Assembly (NCBI GenBank): GCA_030698375.1
Contig: JAUYLL010000144.1
Location: 1-55,286 of the forward strand
Source of the DNA: Nocardioides sp.
GTDB lineage: Bacteria > Actinomycetota > Actinomycetes > Propionibacteriales > Nocardioidaceae
DNA length: 55,286 nt
Reading direction: 5' to 3'
This document shows, in pieces, positions 47,910-55,286 of the stretch (its first letter is position 1; every line of letters begins with the position of its first letter). The notes beneath the pieces were generated by a model that worked only from the letters and a program-made list of their open reading frames with translations, was not told the DNA's origin and ran no database searches. Made by a program: the position numbers and the translations under genes.

Positions 47910-48757
47910 GCCCCGCACCCGTCGGCTTCGTCGGACTGGGGTCGATCGGCAAGCCGATGGCCCACCGGCTGCTCGCCTGGGAGGGCGGGCTCCAGGTCTT
48001 CGACGTCGCCCCCGAGCCGGTGGCCGAGCTGGTCGCTGCCGGGGCGACTGCCGCTGAGAGCGTGGCCGAGCTGGCCCGGGCGTGTGACGTGGTCTGCGTG
48101 ATGGTGCGCGACGACGACCAGGTGCGCGACGTCATCGGCCAGGTCCTGGCCGCGGGACGCGAGGGCGTCACGGTGGCGATTCACTCCACCGTCGCGCCGC
48201 ACACGCCGGCCTCGATCGCCGAGACCGCGGCCCGGCACGGCGTCGCCGTCGTCGACGCCCCCGTCAGCGGGGGCCCGATGGGGGCGGCCGACGGGTCGCT
48301 GGCGATCATGGTCGGTGGCGAGGAGGCGGCGTACGCCGCCTGCGCGGGGGTGCTCGCGCTCATGGGCAGCCGCATCCACCACGCCGGTCCGATCGGTGCC
48401 GGGACCCGGATGAAGCTGGCTCGCAACCTGCTGCACTTCGTGGCCTTCACGGCCGCGACCGAGGCGCAGCGCCTGGCCGAGGCCGCGGGCATCGACATCG
48501 TGGAGCTCGGACACGTGGTCCGGCACACCGACGCGCTCACTGGCGGGCCCGGCGCGATCATGCACCGGGCCACGACCGGCCCGATCCCCGAGGACGACTT
48601 CTGGCACGGAGTGTTCGGCCACGTCCTCGCCCTCGGTGAGAAGGACCTCCGGTTCGCCACCCAGCTCGCCCACGAGCTCGAGGTGGACGTCCCGCTCGCC
48701 GAACTCGCGCTCGAGAGGCTCGGCCCCGGCCTGGGCCTCAGACAGGAGACCGCATGA
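47906..48757 (+). CDS. 3-hydroxyisobutyrate dehydrogenase-like beta-hydroxyacid dehydrogenase
   Basis: 283-aa beta-HAD. VGFVGLGSIGKPMA near residues 6-19 is the N-terminal cofactor motif, DAPVSGGPMGAADGSLAIMVGG near 115-136 the substrate-binding motif, and GAGTRMKLARNLLHF near 163-177 carries the catalytic Lys. The C-terminal domain ends LGPGLGLRQETA. GTG 47906 overlaps the SDR stop; the stop overlaps the next ATG. Equivalent by order to Rv0770. It oxidises a 3-hydroxy acid with NAD(P)+. Confidence 0.9.
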   Translation: MSPAPVGFVGLGSIGKPMAHRLLAWEGGLQVFDVAPEPVAELVAAGATAAESVAELARACDVVCVMVRDDDQVRDVIGQVLAAGREGVTVAIHSTVAPHTPASIAETAARHGVAVVDAPVSGGPMGAADGSLAIMVGGEEAAYAACAGVLALMGSRIHHAGPIGAGTRMKLARNLLHFVAFTAATEAQRLAEAAGIDIVELGHVVRHTDALTGGPGAIMHRATTGPIPEDDFWHGVFGHVLALGEKDLRFATQLAHELEVDVPLAELALERLGPGLGLRQETA

Positions 48758-49149
48758 CCGACCGCTTCGCCGACCTCCCCGAGCAGCGCGCCCGCGGGCT
48801 GCGCAAGATGGAGCAGGTCTACGGCTTCACCATGACCGACGGCACCGGGGACTTCTTCGGCTACACCGCCGACCACCTCTTCGGTGACATCTGGCAACGT
48901 CCCGGCCTCACGGACCGCGACCGACGCCTGCTGCTCATCGGGATGCTGGCCGGTCAGGGGGCTGCTGACGTGCTCGGCATCCAGGTCCCGGCCGCGCACG
49001 CCAACGGGGAGCTCGACGACGACGCGCTGCGGGAGATCGTCATCCTCGTGTGCCACTACGCCGGCTGGCCCCACGGCGCGAGGCTCAACACGATCGTCGA
49101 AGAGACCATCGCGAAGGCCACGAAGGAACGCGCCCGCACCGATGACTGA
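48754..49149 (+). CDS. Carboxymuconolactone decarboxylase family protein
   Basis: 131-aa all-helical CMD-family protein: GDFFGYTADHLFGDIWQRPGL near residues 31-51, DRDRRLLLIGMLAGQGA near 54-70, the AAHANGELDDDALREIV region and the signature CHYAGWPHGAR near 100-110. The AhpD CxxC is absent, so this is the lactone-decarboxylase-like rather than the peroxidase branch. Overlaps neighbours by 4 and 8 nt. Matches Rv0771 by order. Confidence 0.87.
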   Translation: MTDRFADLPEQRARGLRKMEQVYGFTMTDGTGDFFGYTADHLFGDIWQRPGLTDRDRRLLLIGMLAGQGAADVLGIQVPAAHANGELDDDALREIVILVCHYAGWPHGARLNTIVEETIAKATKERARTDD

Positions 49150-49924
49150 CCTCGCCGCCGACTTCGCCGACCGGCCCGGCGCCGCCCTGGTGGTCGGGGG
49201 GAGTGGCGGCCTCGGCGCCGCGGTCGCGCGGATGCTCGCGGAGCGCGGCAGCGACGTCGCGATCACCTACCGCAGCGGCCTCGGTGCGGCCGGGGTTGTG
49301 GGCGACGACGTACGGGCGCTCGGGCGGCGGGCCGAGTCGTGGCAGCTCGACCTCGCCGACGTCGACCGCGCGGCGCTGGTGGTCTCCGAGGTCGCCGAGG
49401 CGTTCGGTGGCCTGCACACCGTGGTCCACGCCGCCGGCCCGCACGTGCCGATGCGACACCTCTCGCGCGTGGACCCGCGCGACATGGCAGCGCAGCTCGC
49501 CGCCGACGCGGCGGGTGCCTTCGCCGTGCTCCAGCCCGCCCTCCCGCTGCTGCGCGCCACCGGCGGGTCGGTGGTGGCGGTCACCACCGCCGCCACCAGC
49601 CGCTACCCCGTGCGTGACGGGCTCTCCGCCGTGCCGAAGGGGGCCGTCGACCAGCTGGTCCGCGCTCTGGCCGCCGAGGAGGGACGCTTCGGGGTCCGCG
49701 TGAACGCGGTCGGTCCGGGGATGCTCGTGGACGGCATGGCCGAGCGGCTGGTCGCCGACGGCGACCTGGACGACCACGCCCTCGAGGTCACCCGGGGGAA
49801 CATCCCGCTGCGTCGTTTCGGCACAGCGGTCGACGTCGCGGAGGCGGTCTGCTTCCTGGCCTCCGGGCGTGCGGGATTCGTCACCGGGCAGAAGCTCGAC
49901 GTCGACGGCGGGTACGCCGTCTGA
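49142..49924 (+). CDS. SDR family protein lacking the catalytic Tyr
   Basis: 260-aa SDR-fold protein closing the operon. Glycine motif VVGGSGGLGAAVARML near residues 17-32, HAAGPHVPM near 99, VTTAATSRYPVRDG near 144-157, and C-terminal GQKLDVDGGYAV. Where YxxxK should stand the sequence reads LSAVPKGAV: Lys is kept but Tyr is Ser. A nearby Tyr (SRYPV) is six residues too early. It may be a reductase with altered chemistry, or a binding protein. It overlaps the CMD gene by 8 nt. I recall no equivalent in the mycobacterial cluster. Confidence 0.85.
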   Translation: MTDLAADFADRPGAALVVGGSGGLGAAVARMLAERGSDVAITYRSGLGAAGVVGDDVRALGRRAESWQLDLADVDRAALVVSEVAEAFGGLHTVVHAAGPHVPMRHLSRVDPRDMAAQLAADAAGAFAVLQPALPLLRATGGSVVAVTTAATSRYPVRDGLSAVPKGAVDQLVRALAAEEGRFGVRVNAVGPGMLVDGMAERLVADGDLDDHALEVTRGNIPLRRFGTAVDVAEAVCFLASGRAGFVTGQKLDVDGGYAV

Positions 49925-49988
49925 GCCCCGACGGGGTGTCCTGAGCGTCGCCTGCGCCCGTGACGCCCGGGCTGGGTACGCTCGGGGG

Positions 49989-51023
49989 ATGAGCGGTCCG
50001 GTCGACGCGCTGGACCGCACCCAGCGCAGGTTCCCGCCGTTGGGCATCCCGCTCGCGGTCGCCTACAAGTACGTCGAGGACCAGGGCTTCTACCTCGCGG
50101 CGATCATCACCTTCTACGCCTTCATCGCGGTCTTCCCGCTGCTGCTGCTCGCCGCGACGGGCTTCGCCTTCCTGCTCCAGGGGGATCCCGAGCTCCAGCA
50201 GCGCGCCCTCGACTCGACCCTGCGGCAGTTCCCGGTGATCGGGGAAGAGCTCGGGCGGCCCGAGGGCCTGCAGGGGTCCGCGTTCGCGGTCGTGGCCGGT
50301 TCGCTGCTCGCGCTCTACGGGTCCCTCGGTCTCGGCACCGCGGTGCAGAACGCGATGAACGTCGCGTGGTCCGTGCCGCGTGCCGACCGCCCCAACCCGA
50401 TCGTGCTCCGCTTCAAGAGCCTCCTGCTCGTGCTCGCGGCGGGCGTGGCCGTGGTGGGGGTGACCGCGGTCTCGGTGGCCGGCCGGGAGACCGCTGTGCT
50501 GGGGGATGAGCTGGGGGCTGGTCTGCGCTGGGCCTTCGCCGTCGTGACGGTCCTCCTCGTGGCGCTCGTGCTCACGCTGCTCTTCCGGCTCGCCGCTGCG
50601 CGCGAGCACCCCTGGTGGTACGCCGCCCCCGGGGGAGTGCTCGTGGCGGTGGGGTGGCAGGGGCTCCAGGTGCTCTCGGCCGCCTACCTCGTGCAGGTCC
50701 TGGCCTCGACCTCCTCAATGAACCAGACCTTCGGGCTGGTGCTCGGCCTGGTCGGCCTGATCTTCCTCGCCGCCACGATCGGGGTCCTGGGGATGGAGCT
50801 CAACGTGGTGATCGCACGGCGTCTGTGGCCGCGCTCCTTGATGACCCCGTTCACCGACGCGGTGGACCTGACGGAGGCCGACCGCCGGGCCTACACGGGC
50901 TACGCCCGCGCTCAGCGGTACAAGGGCTTCGAGCACGTGGCGGTGACCTTCAGCCCTCGGATCGAGCTGGAGGACGGCAGCGGGCCCGCTGCCCCCGAGG
51001 GGACGGCGGGCCCGCGCGCCTGA
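49989..51023 (+). CDS. YihY/virulence factor BrkB family membrane protein
   Basis: 344-aa inner-membrane protein with six helices. The N-terminal DQGFYLAAIITFYAFIAVFPLLLL near residues 30-53, AVVAGSLLALYGSLGLGTAVQNAMNVAW near 100-127, and FGLVLGLVGLIFLAATIGVLGMELNVV near 249-275 are typical of YihY, once thought to be RNase BN. The polar C terminus is about 60 residues long. ATG 49989 follows GGGGG, 64 nt after the operon's last stop; a separate transcript is possible. Function unknown in the family. Confidence 0.88.
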   Translation: MSGPVDALDRTQRRFPPLGIPLAVAYKYVEDQGFYLAAIITFYAFIAVFPLLLLAATGFAFLLQGDPELQQRALDSTLRQFPVIGEELGRPEGLQGSAFAVVAGSLLALYGSLGLGTAVQNAMNVAWSVPRADRPNPIVLRFKSLLLVLAAGVAVVGVTAVSVAGRETAVLGDELGAGLRWAFAVVTVLLVALVLTLLFRLAAAREHPWWYAAPGGVLVAVGWQGLQVLSAAYLVQVLASTSSMNQTFGLVLGLVGLIFLAATIGVLGMELNVVIARRLWPRSLMTPFTDAVDLTEADRRAYTGYARAQRYKGFEHVAVTFSPRIELEDGSGPAAPEGTAGPRA

Positions 51024-51067
51024 GCGGCGTGGGTCGAGCGATCAGGCCGCGGTGGTAGAGGAGCGGC

Positions 51068-52369
51068 TCACCAGTTGCGGTTCTTGCCCCGCGTGGGGAG
51101 GGACTGCGCCGGGGTGGTGACGACGTAGACCAGGCCGCCCGACTTCTGCTGCCACGCGCGCTCGAGCTCGGCGCGGTCGTAGACCCGGCGGACGCCGGCG
51201 TTGCGCCGCGCCGCGGGGTCGTTGGTGATCACGTTGCCGGCGGCGGTGAAGCCCCGGATGACCAGCAGGTGGCCGTTCGACGCTGAGATCGGCGCGCCGC
51301 GCAGCTCGCCGCGGGAGAACGAGATCGAGGCGACCAGGGGGATGCCCGCGGCGATGAACCGCTCGGCCTCGCGGAGGTTGCGCAGCCGGGTGACGAACGC
51401 GTCGCCGGCGTACCGAGCGGCGTACGCGGTGTTGAAGGGCCAGTTGCCGGTGCCGCGGTAGCCGTAGTCGTAGGTCATTCGGGCGGCGTGGTCGACCCAC
51501 GGCTCGTTGCTCGCCGAGTGCGACGGGTCCTGCTTGCCGACCCAGGCGAACTCCCGGGGGTGGGGCAGTGCGTCGTGGTAGGCGAGGATCATCGAAACCG
51601 AGGTCGGCGAGCACCAGGCCTGGCCGCCGCCGCCCCACTTCGGGAAGTGGCCGCGGTGGGTCATCTGGGAGAACCGCGGCACCGGGAGGTCGATGCCGGT
51701 GCCCGGCCCGGGTCGGGACGTCGCGGCGAGCCGGGTCGGCAGCCGGGAGGCCATCGCCCCGACCGTGTGCAGCGTGGGGGTCTTCTTCGTGCCGGCGCGT
51801 CGGTGCAGGGTCACCCGCAGCTGGTAGCCGGTCACCCGGGTGCCCGCGTGCGCGCGCCAGGTGTCGGTGGCGACCCGGCCCAGGTCGTCGGGCTGCGCGC
51901 CGTCGCTGGTGCGGTGGAACCAGCCGTCGCCCGAGGACCAACGGGCCAGGGTGTCCCAGCTTCCGACGGTGCCGCCGGCGGTCCGGCCGCGCATCTCCAC
52001 CTGGACCCAGGTGTGTCGGGGGGTGGTGGCCGACCACGACGAGATGAGCTCGGTGAGCGCGAAGCCCGGCTCGGTCCAGGGGGAGGCCCAGCGCCCGAAC
52101 TGGTAGCGGCGCGTCGGGTTTCCGTGCGGGTCCGCGTAGGCACGTCGACCCGCGGGCTTGGCGGCGATGCGCACGCCGGCCGGGGTGACGGTGACGCCCC
52201 TCCGGATGCCGGAGGCGAACGCGGACGCGTCACCCCAGGAGGTGTGCACGATCCGCTTGACCGGCTTGCTGGCCGCCTGGGCCGGGGAGACCACGGCGAC
52301 AGGCAGGACCAGGGCGAGGGCCGCGACGAAGGAGATGGCGGGGGCGAGGGAGCGGGCGAGGGTGCGCAC
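51068..52369 (-). CDS. Secreted C39-like cysteine peptidase
   Basis: 433-aa exported protein. The frame is open far upstream (over cysS), but GTG 52369 starts a signal peptide (RTLARSLAPAISFVAALAL, cleavage near SPAQA-A, about residue 33). Residues 40-210 form a beta-rich region with repeated Trp/Arg patterns. The C-terminal peptidase domain (about 215-433) has catalytic Cys in AWCSPTSVSMIL near 253, His in SNGHLLVIRGF near 375 and Asn/Asp in NVITNDPAA near 392, as in Peptidase_C39_2. It probably cleaves a cell-wall or extracellular peptide. Divergent from cysS, convergent with yihY. Confidence 0.86.
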   Translation of the reverse strand: MRTLARSLAPAISFVAALALVLPVAVVSPAQAASKPVKRIVHTSWGDASAFASGIRRGVTVTPAGVRIAAKPAGRRAYADPHGNPTRRYQFGRWASPWTEPGFALTELISSWSATTPRHTWVQVEMRGRTAGGTVGSWDTLARWSSGDGWFHRTSDGAQPDDLGRVATDTWRAHAGTRVTGYQLRVTLHRRAGTKKTPTLHTVGAMASRLPTRLAATSRPGPGTGIDLPVPRFSQMTHRGHFPKWGGGGQAWCSPTSVSMILAYHDALPHPREFAWVGKQDPSHSASNEPWVDHAARMTYDYGYRGTGNWPFNTAYAARYAGDAFVTRLRNLREAERFIAAGIPLVASISFSRGELRGAPISASNGHLLVIRGFTAAGNVITNDPAARRNAGVRRVYDRAELERAWQQKSGGLVYVVTTPAQSLPTRGKNRNW

Positions 52370-52447
52370 GGGAGAACGGTACGCCGATTCGTCCCATCCG
52401 TCCCACGAGTCACAGAATGCCCGGTCGGCGTGAGGCGCTGGCGCCGA

Positions 52448-52453
52448 TAGACT
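52448..52453 (+). promoter_or_regulatory. -10 element implying leaderless cysS mRNA
   Basis: TAGACT ends 6 nt before the GTG at 52460 and no Shine-Dalgarno is present, so transcription would start at or next to the start codon. The same hexamer serves as the carD -10. No clear -35. Confidence 0.5.
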
Positions 52454-52459
52454 CGCGCG

Positions 52460-53905
52460 GTGACTCTGCGGCTCCACGACTCGGCCACCCGGCAGACCCG
52501 CGACTTCGTCCCCCGGACCCCGGGACGCGTCGGGGTGTACGTGTGCGGGCTGACGGTGCAGTCCGAGCCGCACGTCGGCCACGTCCGCTCGGCGGTCAAC
52601 TTCGATGTGCTCCGGCGCTGGCTGCTCGCCCGCGGGCTCGAGGTCGACTTCATCCGCAACGTCACCGACATCGACGACAAGATCCTCACGAAGGCCGCCG
52701 ACCGCGGGGTCGCCTGGTATGCCCACGCGGCGGCGATGAAGCGGGCCCTCGACGACGCCTACGCCGCGCTCAACGTGCTGCCACCCACCTACGAGCCGCT
52801 GGCGACCGGGCACGTCCCCGAGATGCTCGAGCTCATCGAGGAGCTCGTCGAGCGCGGGCACGCCTACGTCGCGGCCGACGGCTCGGGAGACGTCTACTTC
52901 GACGTCGCCTCCTGGCCGGCGTACGGCGAGCTTTCCGGGCAGCGCGTCGAGGACATGGAGGCCGCGGTCGACGCGGACCCGCGCGGCAAGCGGGACCCCC
53001 GGGACTTCGCCCTCTGGAAGGGGTGGAAGAGCGAGGCCGAGCCCCGCACCGCCTCCTGGCCCTCTCCCTGGGGTCGTGGCCGTCCCGGCTGGCACATCGA
53101 GTGCTCGGCGATGGCCGGCAAGTACCTCGGTGCCGCCTTCGACATCCACGGCGGCGGCCTGGACCTGCGCTTCCCGCACCACGAGAACGAGCTGGCGCAG
53201 TCCCGGGCCGCGGGGCGCGACTTCGCGGCGTACTGGCTGCACAACGCCTGGATCACCACCTCCGGCGAGAAGATGAGCAAGTCCCTGGGCAACAGCCTGG
53301 TCGTGCCGGAGGTGCTGCGGCGGGTGCGGCCGGTCGAGCTGCGCTACTCGCTGGTGGCCGCGCACTACCGCTCGCACGTGGAGTTCTCCGAGCAGGCGCT
53401 CGGCGAGGCCGCCACCGCGCTGCAGCGCATCGAGCAGACCCTGCTGCGTGCCCGCGACGCGCTGGGCGGGGCTGCCGTCGCGGTCGACGACGCGGTCGCG
53501 GCGGGGGAGCTGTCCTGGACCGACGGGTTCGCCGAGGCGATGGACGACGACCTGGCCACCCCCCGAGCCGTCGCCGAGGTGCAGGCACAGGTGCGGGTCC
53601 TCAACCAGCTGCTCGCCTCCGGTGACGCTCCCGACCCGGCGGCGCTGCGCGACGGCTACGCCCGGGCCCGCGGGATGCTGGCCGTCCTGGGCGCGGACCC
53701 TCTCGACCCCCGCTGGGCCTCGGGTGGCACCGTCGACCCGCGGGCGGCCGAGGTCCTCGACGCCCTCGTCGGTGACCTGCTCGAGCAGCGCGCCGAGGCC
53801 CGCGCGGCCCGCGACTTCGCCACGGCCGACGCCGTCCGTGACCGCCTGGCCGGGCTGGGTGTCACCCTGGAGGACACCCCGACCGGGCCGACCTGGTCCC
53901 TTTGA
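52460..53905 (+). CDS. cysS: Cysteinyl-tRNA synthetase
   Basis: 481-aa class I synthetase. The HIGH motif is HVGH in [12 protein letters not shown] near residues 31-42, the zinc/Cys site starts at YVCGLTV near 27, [19 protein letters not shown] near 230-248 supplies further zinc ligands, and KMSKS lies in [10 protein letters not shown] near 270. Normal length. GTG 52460. The paralogue MshC (mycothiol ligase) is shorter and lacks the C-terminal anticodon domain present here. rlmB follows, as is usual in actinobacteria. Confidence 0.96.
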   Translation: MTLRLHDSATRQTRDFVPRTPGRVGVYVCGLTVQSEPHVGHVRSAVNFDVLRRWLLARGLEVDFIRNVTDIDDKILTKAADRGVAWYAHAAAMKRALDDAYAALNVLPPTYEPLATGHVPEMLELIEELVERGHAYVAADGSGDVYFDVASWPAYGELSGQRVEDMEAAVDADPRGKRDPRDFALWKGWKSEAEPRTASWPSPWGRGRPGWHIECSAMAGKYLGAAFDIHGGGLDLRFPHHENELAQSRAAGRDFAAYWLHNAWITTSGEKMSKSLGNSLVVPEVLRRVRPVELRYSLVAAHYRSHVEFSEQALGEAATALQRIEQTLLRARDALGGAAVAVDDAVAAGELSWTDGFAEAMDDDLATPRAVAEVQAQVRVLNQLLASGDAPDPAALRDGYARARGMLAVLGADPLDPRWASGGTVDPRAAEVLDALVGDLLEQRAEARAARDFATADAVRDRLAGLGVTLEDTPTGPTWSL

Positions 53906-53931
53906 CCCCACCCCCACCACCGGAGACTCAC

Positions 53932-54879
53932 ATGGCAGGCAACTCCTCGCGCCGCGGCGCGGTGCGCAAGAGCGGCAAGGGCAACCCCACCGCCGGCTCG
54001 GGCGGCCGCGTCCGTCGCGGCCTCGAGGGCAAGGGGCCGACGCCTCGGGCCAAGGACCGCCCGAACCACAAGGCGTACAAGGCCAAGCAGCGCGCGGACA
54101 AGCAGGGCGAGCCTCGCTCCCGGCGTACCCGCACCTCGGGCGACTCCGAGTGGGTGGCGGGCCGCAACGCCGTGGTGGAGGCGCTGCGGGCACGCCTGCC
54201 GGTCACCGCGGTCTACGTCGCCGAGGGGGCCGAGCGTGACGGCCGGCTCCGTGAGGTGTTCGCCAGCGCTGCCGACCTGGGCGTCTCCCTGCTCGAGGTC
54301 TCCCGCGCCGAGCTGGACCGGCTCACCGGCGGCGCCGTCCACCAGGGGCTCGCCGCGCGGGTGCCCGCCTACGAGTACGCCCATGCCGACGACCTGCTCG
54401 ACCGTGCCGCGGAGATGGGGGAGCAGCCGCTGGTCGTCGCCCTCGACTCGGTCACGGACCCGCGCAACCTCGGCGCCGTCGTGCGCAGCGCGGCGGGCTT
54501 CGGCGCGCACGGCGTGGTGGTCCCCGAGCGGCGCGCCGCCGGGATGACCGCGTCGGCCTGGAAGACCTCCGCGGGTGCGGCGGCGCGGATCCCGGTCGCG
54601 CAGACCGTCAACCTGGTGCGGCAGCTCAAGGCCTACCAGGAGGCGGGGTGCATGGTCGCCGGGCTGGACGCCGACGGCGAGGTCAGCCTGCCGGACCTCG
54701 ACCTGGTGACGGGCCCGCTGGTGCTCGTGGTCGGCTCCGAGGGCAAGGGCCTCTCCCGCCTGGTCTCGGAGACCTGCGACGTGCGGGTCTCCATCCCGAT
54801 GGTCAGCTCCCTGGAGTCGCTGAACGCTGGGGTCGCGGCCTCGGTCGCGCTCTACGAGATCGCCCGCGCCCGGGCCTGA
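53932..54879 (+). CDS. rlmB: 23S rRNA (guanosine-2'-O-)-methyltransferase RlmB/TrmH family
   Basis: 315-aa SPOUT methyltransferase. A basic, Gly/Lys-rich N-terminal tail (about residues 1-75) precedes the L30e-like substrate-binding domain ([26 protein letters not shown], near 78-103). The SpoU knot domain has [21 protein letters not shown] near 180-200, [11 protein letters not shown] near 262-272 and [22 protein letters not shown] near 286-307. ATG 53932 follows GGAGA; an alternative ATG at 53902 would overlap cysS. Methylates a guanosine in 23S rRNA. Co-transcribed with cysS. Confidence 0.93.
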   Translation: MAGNSSRRGAVRKSGKGNPTAGSGGRVRRGLEGKGPTPRAKDRPNHKAYKAKQRADKQGEPRSRRTRTSGDSEWVAGRNAVVEALRARLPVTAVYVAEGAERDGRLREVFASAADLGVSLLEVSRAELDRLTGGAVHQGLAARVPAYEYAHADDLLDRAAEMGEQPLVVALDSVTDPRNLGAVVRSAAGFGAHGVVVPERRAAGMTASAWKTSAGAAARIPVAQTVNLVRQLKAYQEAGCMVAGLDADGEVSLPDLDLVTGPLVLVVGSEGKGLSRLVSETCDVRVSIPMVSSLESLNAGVAASVALYEIARARA

Positions 54880-54902
54880 GCAGAGGGGCGGGCGGGGCAC
54901 CC

Positions 54903-54925
54903 GGGTGTTACCGGCGGGTAACCCA
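54903..54925 (+). terminator. Hairpin after rlmB
   Basis: GTTACC at 54907-54912 and GGTAAC at 54917-54922 form a dyad around GGCG, flanked by further G/C pairs. It lies 27 nt after the rlmB stop and just before the next promoter, so it may be a terminator or a second operator half of the following gene. Confidence 0.4.
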
Positions 54926-54954
54926 TTGCCGCGAAGTGGAACACGTTCTAACCT
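54926..54954 (+). promoter_or_regulatory. Promoter with overlapping KstR-type operator
   Basis: TTGCCG at 54926-54931, a 17-nt spacer and TAACCT at 54949-54954 form the promoter of the next gene. TGGAACACGTTCTA at 54937-54950 fits the published KstR consensus TNNAACNNGTTNNA at every fixed position and spans the spacer and the -10, the best place for repression. KstR is the cholesterol-catabolism repressor of mycobacteria and relatives. Confidence 0.65.
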
Positions 54955-54989
54955 GAGTGACTGTAGTCAAGGTCACATAGGGAGTTCCC

Positions 54990-55286
54990 ATGACCCGCCG
55001 TCCCTCCCGGCGCCGCGCAGCCGTCCTCACGTCCGTCGTCCTCACCGCATCCCTCGTCCTCGCAGCGTGCGGCTCCCGAGTCGCGCCCGAGACCGTCAAC
55101 ATCCTTGCGGGGGGGAGCGCGGGCGCCGGTCAGTCCGGCGCCGGCGACGGCCTGGGCTCCGGCGAGGACCTGGGAGTCTCCGGCCCCGGTGACGCCACCG
55201 GCGGGGGGGCCGAGATCGCCGGTGGGTCGAGCGGCGGAGGTGACACGGGTTCCGCCACCGAGGGCTCCGGTTCCTCCGGCGGTGCC
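54990..55286 (+). CDS. Lipoprotein, probable ABC-transporter solute-binding protein, 3' truncated
   Basis: The first 99 codons are in the window. MTRRPSRRRAAVLTSVVLTASL leads to the lipobox LVLAAC near residues 23-28, then CGSRVAPETVNILAGG and a long Gly/Ser/Thr/Asp-rich low-complexity linker that runs past the window end. Actinobacterial branched-chain-amino-acid or other type-I periplasmic-binding lipoproteins often have this CGSR start plus linker, so a substrate-binding protein is the best guess. GGGAG precedes ATG 54990. Its promoter carries a KstR-type operator, hinting at steroid or fatty-acid-linked uptake. Confidence 0.7.
   Translation, partial: MTRRPSRRRAAVLTSVVLTASLVLAACGSRVAPETVNILAGGSAGAGQSGAGDGLGSGEDLGVSGPGDATGGGAEIAGGSSGGGDTGSATEGSGSSGGA

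Noticed and set aside
52460-53905. MshC (mycothiol cysteine ligase) instead of CysS
   Set aside because: The full C-terminal anticodon-binding region and the adjacent rlmB point to CysS.
52370-54193. Minus-strand open frame extending the C39 peptidase gene over cysS and rlmB
   Set aside because: The peptidase has its own start and signal peptide at 52369; the extension is antisense to cysS and rlmB.
1-55286. CRISPR arrays, tRNA or rRNA genes, insertion sequences, prophage
   Set aside because: Read on both strands, no spaced direct-repeat array, no cloverleaf candidate with a CCA-end context, no transposase or integrase, and no phage structural gene was seen. A tRNAscan or CRISPR finder run would be the decisive check.

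Overview
The window is high-GC actinobacterial DNA with dense, often overlapping genes, many GTG starts and a strong G/C third-position bias. It carries mycothiol biosynthesis (mshA), SenX3-RegX3, CarD, a CYP51 cluster and a large stock of acyl-CoA catabolism genes. The combination fits a soil Nocardioidaceae, most likely Nocardioides or a close relative. This is inferred from gene content; no rRNA gene is present. I saw no tRNA, CRISPR array, insertion sequence or prophage.

Positions 1-15600 hold a CoA-thioester catabolic block of several short operons facing each other. Rightward: a truncated acyl-CoA ligase, an enoyl-CoA hydratase, a MenB/BadI-type crotonase, a second ligase and a CitE-like lyase. 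Leftward: enoyl-CoA hydratase, 3-hydroxyacyl-CoA dehydrogenase and thiolase. Rightward again from a divergent promoter: two acyl-CoA dehydrogenases, an SDR and an amidohydrolase. Leftward: a GntR/FCD regulator, a CaiB-type CoA-transferase and a 3-hydroxybutyryl-CoA dehydrogenase. Together they form a full activation and beta-oxidation set with a possible ring-opening step. The substrate is unknown; an alicyclic or branched carboxylic acid is my best guess.

Positions 15650-25500 are mostly housekeeping and accessory genes: typA, a lipoprotein, a low-molecular-weight tyrosine phosphatase, an AbiEi/DUF559-like gene flanked by two 55-bp palindromic repeats, ygfZ, an NAD-binding protein, a CPBP protease, a sirtuin, a TspO-like membrane protein, an SDR and a DCC protein.

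Positions 25660-35200 correspond to the actinobacterial mshA - ybjN - gpm - senX3 - regX3 neighbourhood, here interrupted by a beta-lactamase-family gene and an EamA transporter. A clear PHO box lies between the divergent senX3 and phoU. A small secreted protein, two terminators, a lipoprotein and a UbiA-family gene follow.

Positions 35300-55286 contain the usual carD - ispD - ispF - cysS - rlmB neighbourhood, broken open. carD is followed by a decayed siderophore-interacting protein gene and a NirD-like gene. ispF is inverted behind a molybdenum oxidoreductase, and ispD is not in the window. An 11-gene, nearly gap-free TetR-CYP123-SDR-CYP51-ferredoxin-ALDH operon lies between ispF and cysS; it matches the mycobacterial Rv0762c-Rv0771 region in content. 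The window ends in a lipoprotein gene whose promoter overlaps a sequence matching the KstR (cholesterol catabolism) operator consensus exactly.
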